From Clostridiales bacterium (GTDB lineage: Bacteria > Bacillota > Clostridia > Lutisporales > Lutisporaceae), in contig JAAYMO010000067.1 of the NCBI GenBank assembly GCA_012521375.1, positions 1 to 33,815 on the forward strand: DNA of 33,815 nucleotides. The letters run 5' to 3'. Positions 22,564 to 30,073 of this stretch are shown in pieces. The position numbers and the translations under genes are program-made. The number at the start of each line of letters is the position of its first letter. The stretch's first letter is position 1. Under the pieces are notes generated by a model. It was not told the DNA's origin, made no database searches, and saw nothing but the letters and a program-made list of their open reading frames with translations.

Positions 22564-23682
22564 ATGATACGCACAAAATTTTATTTTTTTGTTTTGCTTA
22601 TATTTATTATATTAATAAATACTATTCACGCAGATGTAGTTGATATAAATGCTAAAGCCTATATACTTATGGACGTGAGTACAGGTAGAGTATTATACGG
22701 AAAAAATGATAATATCAAGCTTCCTATGGCTAGTACAACAAAAATTATGACAGTTATATTAGCAATAGAAAGCGGAAGGTTAGATGAAATTGTTACTATA
22801 AGTAGAAATGCTTCAATTCAAGAAGGTTCTTCCATATACTTAAAAGAAGGTGAAAAGATTAAGTTAGAAGATTTACTATATGCCGTTATGTTACGATCAG
22901 GTAATGATGCTTCAGTAGCAGTAGCAGAACATTTATGTGGTAGTGTTGAAAAATTTGCAGAACTAATGAATAAAAAGGCAAAGGAAATTGGTGCTTACAA
23001 TACAAACTTTACGAATCCCCATGGACTGCCTGATGAAAATCACTATACTACTGCATATGATCTGGGGTTAATTACGTGTTACGCTTTAAAAAATAATAAA
23101 TTTTCTGAGATTGTTAAAACAAAAAAGAAAACAATCCCAGGACCAGCAGAAGAAGATTGGGATAGAGTGATGACTAATAAGAATAAAATGTTATGGCAGT
23201 TCGATGGCGGTGATGGCGTAAAAACAGGCTATACAAAAAAAGCCGGAAGGTGTCTTGTAGCCTCTGCAACACGCAATAATTGGCAACTTGTTTCTGTAGT
23301 GTTAAACTGTGCCGATATGTGGAATGTTTCATCCCAACTATTAGAATATGGATTCAATAATTACAAAAAAATACACGCTATAGACAAAAATGTTCCCTAT
23401 AAACATATTAAAGTTCAAAAAGGAAAAAAAGAAATCACAGGAGTATATCCTGAAGATGATTTATATATTCCAGTGAAGATAAATGGTGAAGAGGAAGAAC
23501 TATCATTTAAAGATAATATAACAATGTATGCAAAGGCTCCGATTTATGAAAACCAAAAAGCTGGTCAACTGGAAGTATATATTGATAATACTTTAGTAGG
23601 AAAAATTGATTTAATATATAGAGAAAATATCGAGCCTACTAGCATTATATATTACATCAAGAAGATTCTAAAAACTTTATAA
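22564..23682 (+). CDS. D-alanyl-D-alanine carboxypeptidase (second, DacB-type position)
   Basis: S11-family penicillin-binding protein of about 372 residues, a paralogue of the dacF product. A signal peptide (residues 1-23, hydrophobic, ending near IHA) is followed by Ser57-T-T-Lys60, Ser112-G-N and Lys220-T-G. SGN here contrasts with SAN in DacF. A C-terminal beta domain and a basic amphipathic tail for membrane attachment follow. I prefer ATG 22564 (GGAGTGG upstream, clean signal peptide) over the ATG at 22516. B. subtilis has dacB downstream of scpAB; whether this is a dacB or dacA orthologue cannot be decided by eye. Confidence 0.9.
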   Translation: MIRTKFYFFVLLIFIILINTIHADVVDINAKAYILMDVSTGRVLYGKNDNIKLPMASTTKIMTVILAIESGRLDEIVTISRNASIQEGSSIYLKEGEKIKLEDLLYAVMLRSGNDASVAVAEHLCGSVEKFAELMNKKAKEIGAYNTNFTNPHGLPDENHYTTAYDLGLITCYALKNNKFSEIVKTKKKTIPGPAEEDWDRVMTNKNKMLWQFDGGDGVKTGYTKKAGRCLVASATRNNWQLVSVVLNCADMWNVSSQLLEYGFNNYKKIHAIDKNVPYKHIKVQKGKKEITGVYPEDDLYIPVKINGEEEELSFKDNITMYAKAPIYENQKAGQLEVYIDNTLVGKIDLIYRENIEPTSIIYYIKKILKTL

Positions 23683-23705
23683 CCTAGAAAAAAGGGGGTC
23701 TCATA

Positions 23706-24146
23706 TTGGTTAGTGTAAGAAAAGCTATAACTGATGACATTGATAATATAATTAATTTTTTATCATCTATGGGATATAGCAATCAAGAAATATATAAAGA
23801 CAAAGATTATTTTGTGTATTATGAAAATAATTCATTATTAGGATGTGGAACAGCTTATTCTATAAAAGAATACTGTATTATAGATGATATATTTGTGGAT
23901 GTGGACCATCGTAGAAATAAAATAGGAACAGCTTTAGTAAAAACAATATTAAATTTTTACGAAGTGAAAGGGGTCAAAATCGCATTTGTTTCCGATAGTT
24001 GTCGCGAGTTTTGGGAAAGTTTAGGCTTTACAGTTTATATGTGGGATAAATTACCCGATTTAATTAAAGATATAACTGATTTGAATAGAAGTACTAATTC
24101 GTTATTTTACGTAAATTTAGAAGGTTATTTTAAAGATTGTTGCTAA
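23706..24146 (+). CDS. GNAT family N-acetyltransferase
   Basis: A 146-residue acetyltransferase of the GNAT fold. The acetyl-CoA loop is recognisable as IFVDVDHRRNKIGTALVKTIL, in which the usual RxxGxG/A reads RRNKIGTA, with Lys in place of the first Gly. The C-terminal beta strand motif CREFWESLGFTVYMWDKLP fits the family. The start is TTG 23706 with GGGGG about seven bases upstream. The substrate is unknown, and the altered pyrophosphate loop might weaken cofactor binding. Nothing in the neighbours points to a pathway. Confidence 0.8.
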   Translation: MVSVRKAITDDIDNIINFLSSMGYSNQEIYKDKDYFVYYENNSLLGCGTAYSIKEYCIIDDIFVDVDHRRNKIGTALVKTILNFYEVKGVKIAFVSDSCREFWESLGFTVYMWDKLPDLIKDITDLNRSTNSLFYVNLEGYFKDCC

Positions 24147-24188
24147 ATTTTAACACTTACAAATAATAAGCTTGAAAAGTTTAAATTT

Positions 24189-24216
24189 TTGTTTAATAAT
24201 ATCTAATAATTATAAT
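24189..24216 (+). promoter_or_regulatory. Promoter of the carboxyltransferase gene
   Basis: TTGTTT (24189-24194), 16 bases, then a perfect TATAAT (24211-24216), only about 20 bases before the ATG, leaving a short leader with SD AGGGGG. Confidence 0.45.
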
Positions 24217-24235
24217 ACATAGGGGGAAATATATT

Positions 24236-25633
24236 ATGACTAAAATAAAAATAACAGAAACTGTATTAAGAGATGGTCATCAGTCCCTTATAGCTACCAG
24301 AATGAAAACTGAAGAAATGCTACCAATTCTTGAAATAATGGATGAAGTTGGGTACCATTCTTTAGAAATGTGGGGCGGTGCAACCTTTGATTCATGTTTA
24401 AGATTCTTAAATGAGGATCCATGGGATAGGCTGAGAAAAATAAAAACTAAATTAAAGAAAACAAAGCTCCAGATGCTGCTTAGAGGACAAAATATACTTG
24501 GCTATAAGAATTACCCTGATGATGTTTTGGTTGAATTTATAAAGCGTTCTCTAGCCAATGGTATTGATATAATTAGAATTTTTGATGCTTTAAATGATTT
24601 AAGAAATATTGAAAAAGCAATAGAAATTACAAAAAAATATGGAGGTCATGCCCAGGGAAGTATTGTGTACACGATAAGTCCAGTCCATAATATAGAACTA
24701 TATGTTTCTCTAGCTAAGAAAATTGAAAATATGGGCGCAGACTCGTTATGCATTAAGGATATGTCTGGGTTGATTACACCTTATATGGCATATAGTTTAG
24801 TAAAAGAATTAAAGAAAAACATTAATATTCCAATACAATTACATAGCCATTATACCAGCGGAATGGCATCAATGGCTTATTTAAAAGCAATAGAAGCTGG
24901 AGTAGATATGATAGATACAGCAATATCTCCTTTTGGCTTAGGCACATCCCAGCCAGCAACGGAACCTATTGTAACAGCATTAAAGAATACAGAGTATGAT
25001 ACGGGTTTGGATATAAATTTACTAAATAAAATCGCGGAGCATTTTAAAGCTATTAGAGAAGAATATATAGAACGAGGAATCCTGAATACCAGTGTTTTCA
25101 ATGTTGATACAAGAGTATTATCTTATCAGATTCCTGGTGGAATGATGAGCAATCTTTTATCACAATTAGCTGCTCAAAATGCTACTGATAAATTTGAGGA
25201 TGTTTTAAAAGAAATACCCAAGGTAAGAGAAGATTTGGGTTATCCTCCTCTTGTAACACCTACCAGCCAAATTGTAGGTACTCAAGCAGTATTTAACGTA
25301 GTGCTAAATGAAAGATACAAGATGATTCCATCAGAAGTAAAAGCCTATGTAAAAGGTCAATATGGCAAGCCGGCAGTTGAGATTTCTGAAGAGATAAGAA
25401 AAAAAATAATAGGTGACGAAGAAGTTATAACTGTTAGACCGGCGGATTTATTGCCACCTCAATTAGAAAAATATAGGGAAGAGATTAAAGAGTACTACGA
25501 GCAAGAAGAAGATGTTTTAACGTACGCTTTATTTCCTCAAGTAGCTTTAAAATATTTTAGTTTAAGAAAAGCCAAAAAATATGGGATAGACGAAGATCTT
25601 GTAAATAATAAAGATATGACTTATCCAGTTTAA
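24236..25633 (+). CDS. Oxaloacetate decarboxylase alpha / pyruvate carboxylase subunit B-type carboxyltransferase
   Basis: Biotin-dependent carboxyltransferase of 465 residues that moves CO2 between carboxybiotin and pyruvate/oxaloacetate. A TIM-barrel HMGL-like domain has the metal Asp in ETVLRDGHQSL, the carbamylated Lys in CIKDMSGL and the metal His pair in LHSHYTSGMA. A conserved C-terminal carboxyltransferase domain follows (GGMMSNLLSQL, VTPTSQIVGTQAVFNV). The protein ends without a biotinyl domain: there is no AMKM or MKM motif. A separate biotin carrier and either a sodium-pump beta subunit or a biotin carboxylase must be encoded elsewhere. I therefore leave OadA versus PycB open. Confidence 0.88.
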   Translation: MTKIKITETVLRDGHQSLIATRMKTEEMLPILEIMDEVGYHSLEMWGGATFDSCLRFLNEDPWDRLRKIKTKLKKTKLQMLLRGQNILGYKNYPDDVLVEFIKRSLANGIDIIRIFDALNDLRNIEKAIEITKKYGGHAQGSIVYTISPVHNIELYVSLAKKIENMGADSLCIKDMSGLITPYMAYSLVKELKKNINIPIQLHSHYTSGMASMAYLKAIEAGVDMIDTAISPFGLGTSQPATEPIVTALKNTEYDTGLDINLLNKIAEHFKAIREEYIERGILNTSVFNVDTRVLSYQIPGGMMSNLLSQLAAQNATDKFEDVLKEIPKVREDLGYPPLVTPTSQIVGTQAVFNVVLNERYKMIPSEVKAYVKGQYGKPAVEISEEIRKKIIGDEEVITVRPADLLPPQLEKYREEIKEYYEQEEDVLTYALFPQVALKYFSLRKAKKYGIDEDLVNNKDMTYPV

Positions 25634-25636
25634 GCC

Positions 25637-25667
25637 TTAAGCCCCTGCCATTAGTTCAGGGGCTTAA
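25637..25667. terminator. Bidirectional hairpin between convergent genes
   Basis: Perfect 11-base inverted repeat (25637-25647 with 25657-25667) with a nine-base loop, located between the carboxyltransferase gene and the convergent minus-strand gene, whose stop codon lies in the right arm. There is no good T tract on either strand, so it may be a weak terminator or an RNA 3' end protector. Confidence 0.6.
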
Positions 25668-26302
25668 CACTTAACATGAAGATATATTTTTATACCATTA
25701 TCACAACAGATTTTAATTACTTTTACTCTTGAATTTGGTTTTATATTTTTACCACATTTTAAACAAATATAATTATTGTTATATATTCTATCAAAGTATA
25801 GTTCAGTAGGCAGAGAACCATATTTATTCCAGCTTTTCCATCCAGTTTTGCAATACTTTACTCTATTAGTATAATCAGCATAAACCCATTTTAATAATCT
25901 TTTTAAATGAAAAGGATACTTTGTATATATAATAAAATCTCTTGGTAATCCAAGGTTTATTGAATACTCTTCAAATGTTTGTTCAATTTTAGATTGGAGA
26001 GGGTCATGAATTTTTGTAGAAATAAATCTGTAGTTATGCTTTTTTAAATATTTTCTTGTATCTTCAAACATGTAACCTTGACATATTTCTATATCTTCAT
26101 TTTTGTCAACTTTTAATTTATTAAGAGCATTTTTTACTATTTTAGTAGCATAATATTGATAATTTTTATTTTTAAAATTTTCTTCGTTATATAGAATTGG
26201 TGGTATTATTTCGTAATAATATTCTCCTGTTTCACAACGCAGTGCAGCGATACATGTACCACCTATTAAGCTGCCGCTTCCTGCATCATCAATTTGTATC
26301 AT
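25664..26302 (-). CDS. Conserved-looking protein of unknown function with C-terminal Cys/His cluster
   Basis: The only minus-strand gene in the window, 212 residues, supported by ATG with AGGTG five bases upstream. I do not recognise the family with certainty. The N-terminus MIQIDDAGSGSLIGGTCIAA followed by a strand with GEYYYEIIP resembles the first strands of an RNase H-like fold (acidic residues after strand 1, then a hairpin); this is a structural guess. The C-terminus has Cys180-x2-Cys183, Cys199-Cys200 and His209-x2-Cys212, consistent with a zinc-binding treble clef or ribbon. The middle is Lys/Tyr-rich with KRLLKWVYADYTNRVKYCKTGWKSW. No transmembrane segment or signal peptide is visible. 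Confidence 0.7.
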   Translation of the reverse strand: MIQIDDAGSGSLIGGTCIAALRCETGEYYYEIIPPILYNEENFKNKNYQYYATKIVKNALNKLKVDKNEDIEICQGYMFEDTRKYLKKHNYRFISTKIHDPLQSKIEQTFEEYSINLGLPRDFIIYTKYPFHLKRLLKWVYADYTNRVKYCKTGWKSWNKYGSLPTELYFDRIYNNNYICLKCGKNIKPNSRVKVIKICCDNGIKIYLHVKC

Positions 26303-26381
26303 TTTTTCACCTGCAGTTCATATAAGATAATATTATATTATATGAAAATAAGCTAATTACTAAACATAAGGAGGTATTTAT

Positions 26382-27146
26382 GTGAAAATATTAGTATCTA
26401 ACGATGATGGAATAAATTCTGAAGGAATATATAAACTTGCAAAAGAATTAACTAAACTAGGTAAAGTTATAGTTGTTTCTCCCGAATCAGAAAGAAGTGC
26501 TAGTGGACATTCTATAACTATGCATAAACCCTTGAGAAGCAATAGAGTTGATTTTTTTGGTTCTGATATAGAAGCCTGGAGTATAAATGGCACACCTTCT
26601 GATTGTGTAAAGTTTGCTTTGGAAGTGTTAGCAAAAGGAGAAATTGATTTAGTAGTTTCGGGTATTAATAAAGGTCCCAATATGGGAACAGATGTATTGT
26701 ACTCAGGAACAGTATCAGCAGCTATAGAAGGGGCATTATATGATAAGCCATCAATAGCATTTTCATTATGCTGTAATGAAAAATGCAATTTTGATACAGC
26801 TTCTGTTCTTGCAGCTGATATTTGCAAAAAACTATACTCTTTTGGTATAGAAAAAGATACTGTAATAAATGTTAATATTCCATATTGTCCTATAGAAAAG
26901 ATTAAAGGAATAAAAATAACAAAGTTAGGTGTAAGGAAATATAAGAATAGTTTTGTTAAAAGAAAAGACCCAAGAGGAAGAAGCTATTATTGGTTAGCAG
27001 GTGAACTTGATGAAGTAGAAGATAATGAAGATACTGATATTAGAGCAATAAAAGACAATTATGTATCAATTACGCCAATAAAGATTGATTTAACAAATGA
27101 AGAAATATACAAAAAAATGAAAGAAAAAGACTGGGATTTATTTTAA
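26382..27146 (+). CDS. surE: 5'/3'-nucleotidase SurE
   Basis: Metal-dependent nucleotidase that dephosphorylates nucleoside 5'- and 3'-monophosphates. The 254 residues contain the N-terminal metal motif SNDDGINSEGI (Asp8-Asp9), SPESERSASGHSIT with the metal Ser, GTPSDCVKFAL, and SGINKGPNMGTDVLYSGTVSAAIEG, all diagnostic. GTG 26382 is the start, with AAGGAGG seven bases upstream; the ATG two bases earlier is followed immediately by TGA in its own frame. It is transcribed divergently from the minus-strand unknown gene and ends at a long hairpin. Confidence 0.94.
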   Translation: MKILVSNDDGINSEGIYKLAKELTKLGKVIVVSPESERSASGHSITMHKPLRSNRVDFFGSDIEAWSINGTPSDCVKFALEVLAKGEIDLVVSGINKGPNMGTDVLYSGTVSAAIEGALYDKPSIAFSLCCNEKCNFDTASVLAADICKKLYSFGIEKDTVINVNIPYCPIEKIKGIKITKLGVRKYKNSFVKRKDPRGRSYYWLAGELDEVEDNEDTDIRAIKDNYVSITPIKIDLTNEEIYKKMKEKDWDLF

Positions 27147-27158
27147 ACCTGTTTTTTA

Positions 27159-27219
27159 AAAATTAACAAAGCCTTTTCATAAATATAAGGATTATATGAA
27201 AAGGCTTTGTTAATTTTTA
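27159..27219. terminator. Very long perfect hairpin after surE
   Basis: A 24-base perfect inverted repeat (27159-27182 with 27196-27219) with a 13-base loop. Both ends of the stem are A/T runs, so it can act as a terminator; on the plus strand the T run is the end of the right arm. Confidence 0.8.
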
Positions 27220-27278
27220 TGAAAAAATGATTGATTATTGCAATAATTTCATTTATATTATATACTAAAAATGAAGGC

Positions 27279-27332
27279 AAAATTGCATTATTTAGTACTA
27301 AAAATAAAATATGAAACAAAAATTGCAATTTT
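27279..27332 (+). repeat. Repeated AAAATTGCA element in the kor leader
   Basis: AAAATTGCA occurs at 27279-27287 and again at 27319-27327, 40 bases apart. The second copy continues as a palindrome, so TGCAATTTT at 27324-27332 is also complementary to the first. The arrangement could be a pair of operator sites or a hairpin with a trailing T run just upstream of the SD GGAGGAG (27341). Confidence 0.4.
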
Positions 27333-27353
27333 TTTAATAAGGAGGAGACGTTA

Positions 27354-27560
27354 ATGAATAATAATGAGACCGTGACTGAAAAACTAGCTGTCAATGAAAA
27401 TTGGTGTAAAGGGTGCGGTATCTGTGTTAAATTCTGTCCCAAAAATGTACTAATAGTAGAGAACGAAAAAGTTAAAATTGTTGACATTGAAAAATGCATA
27501 CAATGTGGGCTTTGCGAACTTAGGTGTCCTGATTATGCTATATATGTAAGGGGGAAGTAA
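27354..27560 (+). CDS. korD: 2-oxoacid:ferredoxin oxidoreductase delta subunit (2[4Fe-4S] ferredoxin)
   Basis: A 68-residue ferredoxin-like subunit with two cluster motifs: CKGCGICVKFCP and CIQCGLCELRCP, enough for two [4Fe-4S] clusters. It is the electron-transfer subunit of the four-subunit 2-oxoacid oxidoreductase encoded with the next three genes. The ATG has SD AAGGAGG. The next gene starts two bases after the stop. The small size and leading position (D-A-B-C order) match clostridial kor clusters. Confidence 0.9.
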   Translation: MNNNETVTEKLAVNENWCKGCGICVKFCPKNVLIVENEKVKIVDIEKCIQCGLCELRCPDYAIYVRGK

Positions 27561-27561
27561 A

Positions 27562-28695
27562 ATGAAATCTAAAGCAAGATTGATGCAAGGTAATGAAGCG
27601 TGTGTAGAAGGAGCAATCGCGGCAGGAATGAAATTTTTTGCTGGATATCCTATAACACCTTCTACGGAAGTAGCAGAAATTGCTGCTGAAAAATTACCTC
27701 TCGTCGGAGGAAAATTTATTCAGATGGAAGATGAAATCGCAAGTATGGCTGCTATTATTGGAGCTTCATTAGCAGGCTCAAAAAGCATGACTGCTACAAG
27801 TGGTCCTGGATTCTCGCTTAAGCAAGAAAATCTAGGCTATGCATCTTTAGCTGAAGTTCCATGTGTAATCGTAAATGTACAGAGAAGTGGTCCAAGCACT
27901 GGGCTTCCAACATCACCAGCACAAGGAGATATAATGCAGGCTCGTTGGGGCAGCCATGGCGATCATCCAGTTATTGCATTGACTCCTTCTTCTGTAAGAG
28001 AAACTTTTGATCTCACAATAAAAGCTTTTAATCTATCTGAAAAATACAGGGTTCCTGTAATATTACTTATGGATGAAATAATTGGTCACATGAGGGAAAG
28101 GGTGGAGCTTCCAGAAATTTCAGAAATCGAAATAATTGATAGAAAGAAACCTACTGTTAGCAGAGAAAAATACTTACCTTATAAAGCTGATGATGATTTA
28201 ATACCACCTATGGCTTATTATGGAGATGGTTATAGATTCCACGTAACTGGGTTAGCTCATGATGAAACTGGTTTCCCAACCAACAATCCAGCAATTGCCG
28301 ATAAATTATACAGAAGACTGCTAGATAAGATAGAACTTCATAAAAATGAAATAATTGAATGGGAAGAACAATGTACAGATGATGCGGATATAGTCATTAT
28401 ATCTATAGGTGGCGTTTCTAGAGCAGCCGATACTGCAATGAAGCAATTAAGACAAAAAGGAGTTAAAGTAGGAACATATAGGCCTATTACTGTATGGCCT
28501 TTCCCAGAAAAGAGACTTATAGAACTAGCAGATAAAGTAAATACATTTGTGGTTGCAGAGATGAACCTTGGACAAATGGCTTTGGAAGTTGAAAGAATTA
28601 TCAAGGATAAAGCGGAACTCATAAAAGTAAATAAGGTTAATGGAGAAGCTATATATCCTGAAGAAATAATAGAAAAAATAGAGGAGGTGCTCTAG
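27562..28695 (+). CDS. korA: 2-oxoacid:ferredoxin oxidoreductase alpha subunit
   Basis: Alpha subunit (377 residues) of a ThDP-dependent enzyme that oxidatively decarboxylates a 2-oxoacid to its acyl-CoA, reducing ferredoxin. Visible motifs are GNEACVEGAIAAGMKFFAGYPITPSTEVAE, QMEDEIASMAAIIGASLAG, TATSGPGFSLKQE and VNVQRSGPSTGLPT, all typical of the KorA/VorB subfamily. The 2-oxoglutarate form is likeliest given glutamate dehydrogenase nearby, but a branched-chain 2-oxoacid form cannot be excluded from sequence alone. SD AGGGGG lies eight bases upstream. Confidence 0.9.
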   Translation: MKSKARLMQGNEACVEGAIAAGMKFFAGYPITPSTEVAEIAAEKLPLVGGKFIQMEDEIASMAAIIGASLAGSKSMTATSGPGFSLKQENLGYASLAEVPCVIVNVQRSGPSTGLPTSPAQGDIMQARWGSHGDHPVIALTPSSVRETFDLTIKAFNLSEKYRVPVILLMDEIIGHMRERVELPEISEIEIIDRKKPTVSREKYLPYKADDDLIPPMAYYGDGYRFHVTGLAHDETGFPTNNPAIADKLYRRLLDKIELHKNEIIEWEEQCTDDADIVIISIGGVSRAADTAMKQLRQKGVKVGTYRPITVWPFPEKRLIELADKVNTFVVAEMNLGQMALEVERIIKDKAELIKVNKVNGEAIYPEEIIEKIEEVL

Positions 28696-28696
28696 T

Positions 28697-29515
28697 ATGC
28701 CTAGTGCAATAGTAAGCGAATATTTTAGAACCAATAAATTACCTCAAATATGGTGTCCCGGATGCGGTCATGGAATCATAACAAGAGCAATAACAGTAGC
28801 AATTGATAAGTTAGGTTTAGATAGAGATAAAATTTGTATTGTATCTGGTATAGGATGCTCTTCAAGGGCACCAGGATATATGGATTTTGATACACTTCAT
28901 ACAACCCATGGTAGAGCATTAGCATTTGCAACAGGGATTAAAATGGCTAATCCTGATTTGAAGGTAATAGTTATTACAGGTGATGGTGATGCCACAGCAA
29001 TAGGAGGTAATCATTTAATCCATGCTTGTAGGAGAAATATAGATATTACAGCTATAATTTATAACAATAATATTTATGGAATGACTGGTGGACAATATTC
29101 TCCTACTACTCCTAAATTTGATAAAGGGACTACAGCTCCATATGGTAATGTAGACAAAGCTTTTGATATTCCTGCTTTGGCTGCGGCTGCTGGTGCCACA
29201 TATGTAGGAAGATCCACAGCATATCATACACAGCTTTTGATTTCTCTTATAGAAAATGGAATAAAGAATGAAGGATTTTCTTTGATTGAAGCTATTAGTG
29301 TATGCCCTACTTATTACGGTAGAAAAAATAAAAAAGGATCAGCAGTGGAAATGTTAGAATGGCAAAAAAATCATGCTGTAAATATTGCAGCAGCTTCAAA
29401 AATGGCACCTGAATCTTTAGATGGAAAGTTTTTAATAGGAGAATTTAAAAATAGCCCAGAACCAGAGTATACAAAAGAATATCAAAAGATTATAGATATG
29501 TTTAAGAAGGAGTGA
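28697..29515 (+). CDS. korB: 2-oxoacid:ferredoxin oxidoreductase beta subunit (ThDP-binding)
   Basis: ThDP-binding beta subunit, 272 residues. The N-terminus has WCPGCGHGIITRA. The ThDP/Mg motif is GDGDATAIGGNHLIHACRRN followed by IIYNNNIYGMTGGQYSPTT, where GDG...NN marks the cofactor site. The start ATG is one base after the korA stop with SD GAGGAGGTG in the end of korA, so coupling is likely. It must work with the alpha, gamma and delta subunits of this cluster. Confidence 0.92.
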   Translation: MPSAIVSEYFRTNKLPQIWCPGCGHGIITRAITVAIDKLGLDRDKICIVSGIGCSSRAPGYMDFDTLHTTHGRALAFATGIKMANPDLKVIVITGDGDATAIGGNHLIHACRRNIDITAIIYNNNIYGMTGGQYSPTTPKFDKGTTAPYGNVDKAFDIPALAAAAGATYVGRSTAYHTQLLISLIENGIKNEGFSLIEAISVCPTYYGRKNKKGSAVEMLEWQKNHAVNIAAASKMAPESLDGKFLIGEFKNSPEPEYTKEYQKIIDMFKKE

Positions 29516-29521
29516 AAGAGA

Positions 29522-30058
29522 ATGGAAATGTATGAGGTCAGATTGAGCGGCTCTGGAGGACAAGGACTTATCACAGGAGGAATTATTTTAGCAGAAGCAG
29601 CTATTCTTGATGGAAAAAATGCTGTTCAAACCCAATCCTATGGTCCTGAAGCCAGAGGTGGGGCTAGTAAAGCTGAAGTAATAATATCTACTGAAAAGAT
29701 AGACTTTCCCAAAATAAGAGATTGTGATATATTTCTATCTTTAACTCAAAAATCTTTTGACCAGTATGGAAAAAATGTTAAAGATAATGGAATTATAATT
29801 GTGGATGAATCTATAGATACTAAGAGTGAGAATAAAGTAATATACTCATTGCCGATACTAGATACAGCTCATAATGTATTAGGCAAACCAATGGTAACCA
29901 ATATTGTTGCTCTTGGTGTTATAGCTGCAATAACAAATGTTGTGTCAAGAAATGCACTAGAAGAAGCTGTACTAAATCGTGTACCAAAGGGCACCGAAGA
30001 TTTAAATAAAAAAGCTCTGGAGATGGGATATTCTATTGGAAAAAAAGCTATCAAATAA
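29522..30058 (+). CDS. korC: 2-oxoacid:ferredoxin oxidoreductase gamma subunit
   Basis: Gamma subunit (178 residues) that completes the complex. RLSGSGGQGLITGGIILAEAA at the N-terminus and QTQSYGPEARGGASKAEVIIS are the family signatures, and NIVALGVIAAITNVV follows in the C-terminal part. It starts six bases after korB with SD AAGGAG. It ends 15 bases before the RpiR-type regulator, which probably shares the transcript. Confidence 0.9.
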   Translation: MEMYEVRLSGSGGQGLITGGIILAEAAILDGKNAVQTQSYGPEARGGASKAEVIISTEKIDFPKIRDCDIFLSLTQKSFDQYGKNVKDNGIIIVDESIDTKSENKVIYSLPILDTAHNVLGKPMVTNIVALGVIAAITNVVSRNALEEAVLNRVPKGTEDLNKKALEMGYSIGKKAIK

Positions 30059-30073
30059 TGGGGTTAGAACAAC

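Noticed and set aside
26380-26385. ATG two bases before the surE GTG
   Set aside because: It is followed directly by TGA in its own frame. The GTG start gives the conserved MKILVSNDDG N-terminus.
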